Source: Gyrodactylus bullatarudis
Lineage: Eukaryota; Platyhelminthes; Monogenea; Gyrodactylidea; Gyrodactylidae
Assembly (NCBI GenBank): GCA_012064415.1
Contig: SSNU01000244.1
Span: 248,001-312,000, forward strand
Length of the DNA: 64,000 nucleotides
Direction: 5' to 3'
Under the pieces are notes generated by a model. That model was not told the origin of the DNA, ran no database searches, and saw nothing but the letters and a program-made list of their open reading frames with translations. Each line of letters starts with the position of its first letter. The stretch's first letter is position 1. Positions 49,801-55,748 of this stretch are shown one piece after another. A program made the position numbers and the translations under genes.

Positions 49801-52530
49801 TTCAATGATCCTAACCAGAGTTACTTAGAGAAGATTTATTCTTTTGAAAATGTAGTCAAATATTTATAAAAAGAGACCTTAGAAAAAATTAGAATAACTT
49901 TCAATCGTAAAAAATAGCTGTAGATTTCAATTATGCAATAAAACGCTCTCATAGTCTAGAAGATTAATAGTTTTAGAGCCTATAATTGCCAATTTTAACC
50001 TCTATTACTATTTAAATGATAAGTCAGCTTTCAAAATCAAATTCAGATACAAAAGAATTATTTAGGACATGAAAAGCTAAGAATCGTTGACTTTTTCATT
50101 TCTTTTATAAAAATGCTACGTCAAAAAATTCAATACCATTGTAAAATTTAAATTTAACAGTTATTTGTATTTACACACTTTAAAAAGAACTTAAAAATGA
50201 CGAATATCAATTAGCTATTTTTATTATAATATTTATGTGGCTACTCTGAAGTAGATTTGAATTTTTATAACATATTTTTATATAGCCTAACTCACTGTTT
50301 TTTATCTTGTCAATTGGTGAAGCCTTTTTGTTACCATAACTAACTGGCGAGGGTTTTTCCTGGGGAAAATCATCCCAACCATCGTTATCCTTATTGGTAT
50401 CTCCTAGATCATGGTCATCATCAAAATTATCCCAACCAGATGATTCTGAACCTTTTTTCGTGACCTTGGCATTTCTTTGATTGGACCTCGGGGAGTTGGT
50501 GGTAGTGGATAGTGCCTCTTTGTTTTCGAATTCATCCCAAAGATTATCCTCGATGCTTTTCGATGAGCTAGACATGGTTGAAATTGGTGTGCCCTCTGTA
50601 ATAAATACACATTAAAATACAATATTCTGAAAATTTGTAGGCTCAAGATTTTATTGAACCTTTTGAAAATACATAAAAGTTACGAGTCTGCATTGGATTG
50701 TGAAGATATTTAATGAGATAATTAAATGTGTAAAATTGAAATCTTCAATCTCAGATAAATGAATCTCTATAAAAAAGATGATTTCGTCTAGAACTATATC
50801 ATTTTCAGATCGTTTTCAAAATGTTGCAATTGAAACTTGAAAAAATTAAATTGTTAATGTTCAAGTAACCTTTATTTATCAAAGAGGAATTGACCTTAAA
50901 ATAAATTCCAATTGTATTAATTTATTTTTCTCTTGTTATCTACTAATTGGAAGTGTTTTTATAACGATCAGAAAGTGGTAGAGTTAGCTGATAAATAGTC
51001 TCTTATACAAATACAAGAAGATGGTTTACCTTTGGAAATAGATTTTGCCCGAACATTTCCAGATGACTTAAACCTGTTGGATGTCATAGATTTCTCTTGG
51101 ACTCCCTTCGCTTTGAAACCAATTTTGGCTGGCTTAAATTCTGAATCTAGGAAATATCAAAATTTCGATTATTTCGTCAAAGAGTTTGCTACTTTTCGTT
51201 CTTACCTTTGAATGTTGTGCTCTCGGGTGGAGCGAAGCTATTATTAGTTGGTGCTAAAGAGAAAAACAAAAAATGGTTAATCAAGGTTGTATTTCTTTGA
51301 TTCAGTTAATTATAGTTTGAATCATACCCAGGGAAGAATTCAAATTTGATGTAGACTGAACTAAATTCTCAATATTCGAATTCATTGAAGCCTGTATAAG
51401 ACTAGTAGCTGCAGTGTTAACAATTTTACTGCTCATCGATAAGGCAATACTAGCGAATTGTCCGAATAATTCGCTACCATAAGCAGAGTTGGAGTCTTCA
51501 GTTTGCCTTGTGCTAGACATGTCAGCATTCCTATCATTTGGTAAATTGGGATTTTGATTTACTGGAGGGATTTCAATTTCTAATGTTCCATCATCTTCCA
51601 TCTAAAACAACCAAGAATCTTTATTTTACAAATTTTTAAATGAATGATTTTTATATAGGTTAAATTGACGTGTAGACGCAAAATGATAGAGAGTGATGTC
51701 GATGTGAACCCCATCAAGAATGACTCCCTCCTACTAGTTAGTAGAATCTAGACTTTGTATACCCCTTCAAAGTTTGAACCCACAAGAGAACAAAAGTAGT
51801 CTAGAATAATGAACCTTCTTTTAAATGTCAAATGCTTTAACTGTGGAGGCAATCACTTCAAAGAGTGTCTCCAAAAAAATATACTTATGAACACAACTGA
51901 GATAGCCGAAGAGTTTAGTGTTGATGAAAGCTTATAGTCCCAAGTCAAGAGATACATACAACTATTTGAATGGAACATTCATACGGGATCAAACATCTCT
52001 ATAGTCAACGAGCTTACATACAAAAATATAGGTTCCAAGTTTTCTCTGCACTCCAGCGTGAACAATTCTTTATGTATAAATAATTTAGCTTCTTTAAATA
52101 TAACTATAGTGTCTAATTAACTGGACAGCGTTCAACAAAATTGATTTTTGAAGCTCACCTTGGAAATTTTTTTGATAATTTCTTTAGCCAATTCCAAGGT
52201 TGCCTTTCTAACGTCTTTCTCTTGATCAACAAGGGAAAAGCAAACTGAGGGAAGAATTTTCGACGCCAAATCCTTAGCAGAATAACAATCCTAGAAAAAA
52301 AATATTTAGAAATAGCTCTCTGAAGATTTTTCCTCATAAAAGATATTGTTTACTTTTGTTAGTTTTATTGCTGTCAATGCGGAAATTTTACCAGGCTTAA
52401 AAGGATCTCTTGTCGAGCGTAGGAAGGAACTCAGGATTGGACCTGACTGAATTTGCTGATTAAAGTTGGGGAATAATTTTGCAAGACAGACTGTTGCATT
52501 TGCCCTAATTCCTCCTTGTGGATCTTTGGA
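34803..52530 (-). CDS. SCYL1: SCYL1-like pseudokinase/HEAT-repeat protein, 3' seven exons
   Basis: SCYL1 is a catalytically inactive kinase-like protein with HEAT repeats that acts in Golgi-ER (COPI) traffic. The window holds its C-terminal half: exons 52,530-52,354, 52,290-52,159, 51,601-51,328, 51,253-51,206, 51,146-51,030, 50,595-50,296 and 34,879-34,803, all with GT/AG borders and agreeing phases (0,0,1,1,1,1). The first two encode the end of the HEAT region (TTVCLGK-like NATVCLAKLF, then STRDPFKPGKISAL, then SAKDLASKILPSVC), which closely matches the SCYL1 family. The rest is a low-complexity tail with repeated acidic tryptophan motifs (NLWDEF, GWDNFDDD, GWDDF) ending GDGWEDW. The RKLD-type COPI-binding end of vertebrate SCYL1 is absent. 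The kinase domain and early HEAT exons are not found upstream, where transposons and another gene lie. Family identity is strong; completeness is not. Confidence 0.85.
36037..36766. mobile_element. Foldback element family A, copy A7
   Basis: The left tip AAACCTAATTGACACGAAG is followed by CCCAATATTTTTATCCATAA and GGATTCCACTATGAAATGAG. The right arm holds the complements of these in inverse order (GGAATCCAAAAAATGAATTT, ATGGATAAAAATATTGGG). The arms are about 270 bp. The frame at 36,278-36,487 is arm read-through. Confidence 0.85.
36790..37068 (+). repeat. Dispersed repeat with Y/N-rich frame, copy 1
   Basis: Similar at DNA level to 52,845-53,060: TGTGTGATTCCAAACTA, AATTTTAATTTTCCTCCAAG, TGATGAATTATATTA, and the end ATAGACCAATAC. 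The frame at 36,814-37,065 reads NFNFPPSDELYY and is rich in Tyr, Asn and Ser. It could be a remnant of an unknown mobile element; no protein family is recognised. Confidence 0.5.
41517..41870. repeat. Foldback family A left half, copy A11
   Basis: Starts AAAGTTGGTTGATATGAAG and runs through the family blocks to the central motif (CACTACTTG region near 41,835). No right arm. Confidence 0.65.
42918..44599 (-). mobile_element. Penelope-like element, copy 1, 5'-truncated (1,682 bp)
   Basis: PLEs are retroelements with an RT related to telomerase and a GIY-YIG endonuclease. This copy is flanked by the identical 10 bp CTATCTAAAT at 42,908-42,917 and 44,600-44,609, which I read as the target duplication. 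Because the insertion interrupts element E, the empty site can be compared with copy 1 near 4650, and it supports these borders. The 5' end is cut inside the RT N-terminal region, and the 3' end is a ~230 bp untranslated tail ending TATACCTACAAAA. The shared tail also identifies copies 2, 3 and 4. Confidence 0.92.
43146..44599 (-). pseudogene. PLE reverse transcriptase + GIY-YIG endonuclease, frameshifted
   Basis: The main frame (43,146-44,351, 401 residues) starts inside the RT. It has motif A (SLDVSLLFPNVP, about residues 3-14), motif B (GSPLSPLLADIFL, 68-80), the catalytic YVDD (102-105) and FLDVKL (143-148). The C-terminal GIY-YIG domain follows (IYKFQCDCG...SYIGRT, 306-321, then an RKLSTR...H helix). 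The protein ends LQLPWPM-stop. Upstream, 44,369-44,572 encodes the preceding RT finger region (YLHPKTHEK, RPILDMSS) in another frame. A 1-base shift near 44,385-44,400 separates the two. Truncation and frameshift make this a dead copy, although RT core and endonuclease residues are intact. Confidence 0.9.
44775..45100. repeat. Foldback family A half, copy A12
   Basis: CTATGATTTTTACAAGAATT, AACAAGAATTCGAATTTGTT and the central words GATCATTTTCACTACTTGAAAA are present; the opposing arm is not. Confidence 0.6.
50296..50595 (-). CDS. SCYL1: SCYL1-like exon with acidic tryptophan motifs
   Basis: Acceptor TTACAG, donor GTGAGT, phase 1 in and out. It carries three W-acidic-F motifs (NLWDEFENK, GWDNFDDDHD, DGWDDFPQE) typical of SCYL1 tails. 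If the donor is not used, the frame runs on only to a stop near 50,207, giving a short alternative end. Confidence 0.8.
51030..51146 (-). CDS. SCYL1: SCYL1-like exon (117 bp), basic linker
   Basis: Phase 1 in and out; acceptor TTCCTAG, donor GTAAAC. Lys/Ser-rich (KPAKIGFKAKGVQEKS), with no known domain. Confidence 0.75.
51206..51253 (-). CDS. SCYL1: SCYL1-like small exon (48 bp)
   Basis: Phase 1 in and out; acceptor TCTTTAG, donor GTAAGA. Encodes APTNNSFAPPESTTFK. Flanking introns are 74 and 59 nt. Confidence 0.75.
51328..51601 (-). CDS. SCYL1: SCYL1-like exon, start of low-complexity tail
   Basis: Acceptor TTTTAG directly before an in-frame ATG codon; donor GTATGA. Encodes MEDDGTLEIEIPP and a Ser/Asn-rich stretch with a short amphipathic run (GQFASIALSMSSKIVN). 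This corresponds to the region after the HEAT repeats where vertebrate SCYL1 has its WAVTGVSSLTSKL-type helix. The internal ATG is a coincidence of the exon border, not the gene start. Confidence 0.8.
51809..52120 (+). pseudogene. Retroelement remnant: zinc knuckle + protease-like stretch
   Basis: It lies antisense inside a SCYL1 intron. One frame of 103 codons (a single TAG at 51,935) reads KCFNCGGNHFKEC, a CCHC zinc knuckle (C-x2-C-x4-H-x4-C) as in retroelement Gag. Some 60 codons later comes HTGSNISIVNELTYKNIG, resembling the DTG-S active-site region of a retroviral-type aspartic protease but with His in place of the catalytic Asp. The order suits a Ty3/gypsy or BEL-type gag-pol. No LTR or RT is present, and the assignment rests on two short motifs. 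Confidence 0.5.
52159..52290 (-). CDS. SCYL1: SCYL1-like exon, HEAT region (44 codons, phase 0)
   Basis: Acceptor TTTCTAG and donor GTGAGC. Encodes DCYSAKDLASKILPSVCF followed by EKDVRKATLELAKE, equivalent to the last HEAT helices of SCYL1. The intron on its 5' side is 63 nt. Confidence 0.88.
52354..52530 (-). CDS. SCYL1: SCYL1-like exon, HEAT region (59 codons, phase 0)
   Basis: Acceptor TTTCAG just before 52,530 and donor GTAAAC just after 52,354. The exon begins SKDPQGGIRANATVCLAKLF and includes STRDPFKPGK, the most diagnostic block for the family. Confidence 0.88.
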
Positions 52531-52844
52531 CTGAAATAAAAATCATATTGGTTAATTAAAAAGAGTCTAATTAATTTAATAAAAAATAAAGATAATAATT
52601 AACCTTTTAAAATTGGCCAGAAAATCGGAAACCTCCTGCGATCTCAGCTCATTCAGAAGTTAAATACCATTCAACAAATCTAGTAACGGCTTCAATAAAC
52701 AGAAGTGAACTATTAAGTATGATTTGGAGGGCCAAAGAGATTAAACTAAGCGAGGTTATTAATGGTAATAAGACATAAATATTGGAAATCTTTGGCTGAG
52801 AAGAAATCTGATTATTTTAATGTTTTGATTAGACAAACAAGAAT

Positions 52845-53060
52845 ACAACATGTATTCGAAATATTGTGTGAGTCCAAGCTAATTTTATCTACAAATGTTT
52901 TTATTCTAATCATAATTTTAATTTTCCTTCAAGTGATGATTTATATTACTCTGATAACTCTGATTATTATAACACTAACTCTGATTATTATAACACTAAC
53001 TGTGACTATTAAAATCCTTATAAAATGCTACTTTTTTCTACAGATAGACTAATACTAACC
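52845..53060 (+). repeat. Dispersed repeat copy 2 with 21 bp tandem expansion
   Basis: Relative of 36,790-37,068. Within it, a 21 bp unit starting AACTCTGATTATTATAACAC is repeated in tandem (52,956-52,976, 52,977-52,997, partial 52,998-53,011), where copy 1 has the word only once. Confidence 0.6.
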
Positions 53061-53101
53061 AGGAAGGACAAGAATTTACTATATTTTACAAAAAATCAAT
53101 A

Positions 53102-53711
53102 CACTAAACTTCCTAGAAAATGTATTATCCGAAAAATAATCGATCGAAATATTTCTTCCTGGTTACTCATGAGTACGACCATTAATTTTCAAAAATATTT
53201 TTAGAACCTCATGTGTTCTGAAGCGCCAAATAAGGCTTGAACTTCACGATAAAATAATAAAAATTTGTATTTTGGCTAATATCACTATGCTCTTGCCTCT
53301 AAACCTTTTTCCATTAATCTAGCTCCATTAATAAGCGAAATATATTTCTTTCGTTCTACATCAATAAAAATAACTCCATCCAATGCAGGATGAAAAGTTG
53401 TTTCATTTGCCCAAATTTTATGCATCAATATCATAATCGGTGAAAACTAGACGAGTTCAAAGTTGATATGATCGGGATTTTCGTTTTCAAATGAAAATCG
53501 ATAAAATTCCATTTTTAATCTGACTTTAGTTATGGACCCCCGTTTTTTCTTACCGATGACGTCATATCATGTAAGCTTAGCCATGTTGGGAGACCCCCGT
53601 TTGGCGTTCTAAAAATATTTTTGAAAATTAATAGTCGTACTCATGAGTAACCAGGTAGAAATATTTCGATCGACTATTTTTCGGATAATACATTTTCTAG
53701 GAAGTTTAGTG
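53102..53711. mobile_element. Foldback transposon with ~107 bp arms and TA flanks
   Basis: The arms 53,102-53,216 and 53,606-53,711 are inverted copies beginning CACTAAACTTCCTAGAAAAT, with internal ACTCATGAGTA. TA flanks both ends (53,100-53,101 and 53,712-53,713), as for Tc1/mariner-type insertion. The 390 bp interior carries two GACCCCCGTTT words and a 49-residue minus-strand frame (53,285-53,434). It has no transposase. Confidence 0.8.
53285..53434 (-). CDS. Hypothetical 49-aa frame inside foldback element
   Basis: Reads MILMHKIWANETTFHPALD, then GVIFIDVERKKYISLINGAR, to a stop after LEARA. Its composition looks more protein-like than the surrounding frames (few low-complexity runs), and a CTAG acceptor-like site lies upstream near 53,453. 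I do not recognise the family. It could be a captured host exon or chance. Confidence 0.25.
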   Translation of the reverse strand: MILMHKIWANETTFHPALDGVIFIDVERKKYISLINGARLMEKGLEARA

Positions 53712-53747
53712 TAGTTGAAAGTAGGTTTTTTTAAAACTAAACCTAGT

Positions 53748-54074
53748 GGGTGAAGGAGAAATTCTTCATCAATCACTTTAAACTAAACCTGTGTGTTCAG
53801 AAAAACAACTGGTATAATTTTCAATTACTATGGCCTATGTGAGCTTTTTCACTTTTCTCTTCACTGTTGCTATTTATTGAAGAGTTTTGGTGTTTTTTTT
53901 CAGCTCACATTATATTCTTATATTTTTTAACTTTTATTATACTTCTTTCAAAATTTGTAAAATATTATTTTCAATGAACTCTTAACTTTTATCATTATTC
54001 ATGTGTCCACTACTGATGAACCATAAAGAAATGTACATTTGGTGAATAAAAAAATTTTCTTCTATACCTACAAA
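53748..54074 (+). mobile_element. PLE copy 3, 3' fragment (327 bp)
   Basis: Holds only the last PLE codons (GEGEILHQ region in shifted frame, WPM end) and the 3' tail ending CTATACCTACAAA. It is bounded by the identical 10 bp TAAACCTAGT at 53,738-53,747 and 54,075-54,084. The duplicated target is the tip of a foldback family A element. Confidence 0.85.
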
Positions 54075-54279
54075 TAAACCTAGTTGACATAAAGATGAGA
54101 ATTTACCACCAAAAACTCTATATTTTCTCCTTATTAACCTTTGAGCTCAACTAAGTTCAATAAGATGAATGAATACAAAACTTGGTTTGATTCTGTGGGA
54201 TTCTAAGGAAATAATGATTAGTGTTTTAGAACAGCTTGAGTAGAAGGATAAAATGTTGTTAATTATTATTTTTGTTCAG

Positions 54280-54428
54280 ATATCATGTCTAACATTCTAT
54301 TGGCTCGTAATGGATATCCGAGGATTGCCTATTCTGCCTGTCTTGGATCACCCATCTTTAATTTGTTATTCGGTGCCGGTCTCCCCTATACAATCAAGAT
54401 TGTTTCTGGGCACGATAGAGAAGCAATT
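54280..54428 (+). CDS. SLC8B1: SLC8B1-like exon, alpha-2 repeat
   Basis: The exon starts two bases into a codon, so the missing previous exon must end in one base (G would give Asp, the conserved GD of the repeat). It covers the conserved ARNGYPRIA and PIFNLLFG words. Confidence 0.8.
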
Positions 54429-54988
54429 GTAAGTAATTGAATTTTCTAGTAGTTTCTATCTAAAAGTTTCTAATTTAATTTTGATGTCTTCTCTCTATTG
54501 TTTTATATTACAATACAATGAAGATTACTCATTTAGTGACTCAACCTTTATATCAAAATGTAAATGATATCAATACTTTCAATTTATTAATTCTAGAAAT
54601 AAATTTCATAAATATTAATATTTTATAACACTTCAGGAAGAGTTCTTTATAAAGGTAATGTTTATAAGATATTTAATAAAAAGCATGAAAATTAACTAAA
54701 TTAACGTATTTTTTCAGTAATTACTCATGAGTAGATTTGTGATTCATATAATTCATTTTTTTACAGTTTTCCTTTACGTTGACACAAGCTGTTTTGTTTG
54801 CTGTTCTTCTATTTGTCCTATTGATGAATGTCGTGGTAGCAGTAAGCTCTGGCTGGACGTTTCCCCGATGGTACAGCATTGTATTATTTGTCTTATACGT
54901 TTCGTTCATAATATTCGCTCTTCTTGTTGAAATGGACATAATTGTGGCGCCAGTCAGTTGGAATCTGATTACTGGAGTTGAAACATAA
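54280..54988 (+). CDS. SLC8B1: NCLX-like Na+/Ca2+ exchanger (SLC8B1), last two exons
   Basis: NCLX exchanges Na+ (or Li+) for Ca2+ across the inner mitochondrial membrane and belongs to the Ca2+/cation antiporter superfamily. Exon 54,280-54,428 (acceptor TTGTTCAG, donor GTAAGT) begins (D)IMSNILLARNGYPRIAYSAC and continues LGSPIFNLLFGAGLPYTI. This is the second alpha repeat with its characteristic ARxGYPRxA and FNLL words. Exon 54,767-54,988 (acceptor TTTTTTACAG, stop TAA) encodes two hydrophobic membrane segments around FPRW and a short tail. The phases match (in +2, then 0/0). The earlier exons, including the first alpha repeat, are not in the window in any form I can see. Confidence 0.8.
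54767..54988 (+). CDS. SLC8B1: SLC8B1-like terminal exon, two membrane segments
   Basis: 73 codons and a stop, phase 0. Hydrophobic runs LFAVLLFVLLMNVVVAV and SIVLFVLYVSFIIFALLV form a hairpin around WTFPRWY, as at the C-terminus of CCX/NCLX exchangers. Long frames on the other strand here are shadows. Confidence 0.78.
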   Translation, partial: FSFTLTQAVLFAVLLFVLLMNVVVAVSSGWTFPRWYSIVLFVLYVSFIIFALLVEMDIIVAPVSWNLITGVET

Positions 54989-55521
54989 CTCAGTGCCAAG
55001 AATCCTCAAACGAATTAGAATTGAAAATTTCTTATTACCCGTTATCTTTTAATCCATATACCCTTCCTATCTGAAATGACAATTGTCGAGATTGAAGAGT
55101 TCTGCATTGTTGTCCTTTTAATTTAATTTCAATTGTAAATTTTAGCTATTGATTATTTCCCGGATTATTTTCCACAAGTTAGAGAAGTTCAGATCACTGA
55201 TACAAGGAGGAAATAAAATGGCAGTTTGCAATATTTCAAAAAGAACTTTATATAATCATGTTTTAGCATTTTTTAATACACAGATTGAATTTGATATTTT
55301 TATTTTTTTGTGAGTTAGCAGTTAGCCTCTTGAAAAAACCCATTGAAATGAGTGATATCCAATGGATAACCATAGTTATGTTGATAAACTTATCATTAGA
55401 AGAAAAAAATTTAAAATTGAATTTGAGTAAGAATAAATTAAAAAACTTTAAGATGAAAATTTGCAATAATTTTTATTTAACTCTATTGAATTGAAGTTTT
55501 GAGCCAATTCAAATGTAACAA
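54989..55521. other. Intergenic gap between exchanger and channel genes
   Basis: Only 533 bp, containing the exchanger 3' UTR and presumably the channel gene's promoter. No TATA-type or other motif stands out from the AT-rich background. Confidence 0.5.
55212..55217 (+). promoter_or_regulatory. Candidate polyadenylation signal for SLC8B1-like gene
   Basis: AATAAA 224 bases after the stop codon, and 305 bases before the next gene's start. Confidence 0.5.
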
Positions 55522-55748
55522 ATGATGAACAGTTTCCAGAACACCCAGAGGTAATAGTAATTTCTTATTTAAAGAATTATCGGAATAATAATTTTCTTTG
55601 TGATATTTATTTTGAATTTGTCTCGGATATATTTGTGGATTGCGAGCTATAAACGTTTATCCTCTAAGTTGATGATTTCATCCTATGAAGACGAAAGTTC
55701 CTCCGCTACTTATCCCCTACTTACGATTTGTAATCTTAATCCAATTAA
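55522..55748 (+). CDS. Channel exons 1-2: start, TM1 and TICN motif
   Basis: Exon 1 (55,522-55,550) encodes MMNSFQNTQ. Exon 2 (55,575-55,748) encodes TM1 and the ectodomain start to TICNLNPIK. The intervening 24 nt (55,551-55,574) begin GTAATAG and end TTTAAAG. Without removal the frame meets TAA at once. Confidence 0.7.

Larger units (their letters stand above)
34880..50295 (-). other. 15.4 kb intron of SCYL1-like gene
   Basis: Begins GTGAGT and ends TAG on the minus strand. It contains foldback copies A7 and A11, an end fragment (38,130-38,176), the repeat at 36,790-37,068, element E copy 2 with a nested PLE, and foldback half A12. The rest is AT-rich sequence (for example 38,180-41,500 and 45,100-50,200) in which I see no gene. 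Purine-rich tracts lie at about 42,420-42,720 and 46,980-47,220. Confidence 0.7.
52531..54279. other. Transposon-filled interval between two 5'-truncated genes
   Basis: Contains a possible degenerate upstream SCYL1 exon (about 52,586-52,690), the dispersed repeat copy 2 (52,845-53,060), a TA-flanked foldback (53,102-53,711), a PLE fragment (53,748-54,074) and a foldback family A end (54,075-54,130). No exon completing either neighbouring gene was found. Confidence 0.6.

Noticed and set aside
54721..54999. 92-codon minus-strand frame
   Set aside because: Exact antisense of the SLC8B1-like terminal exon, which has membrane segments and splice sites; a shadow.
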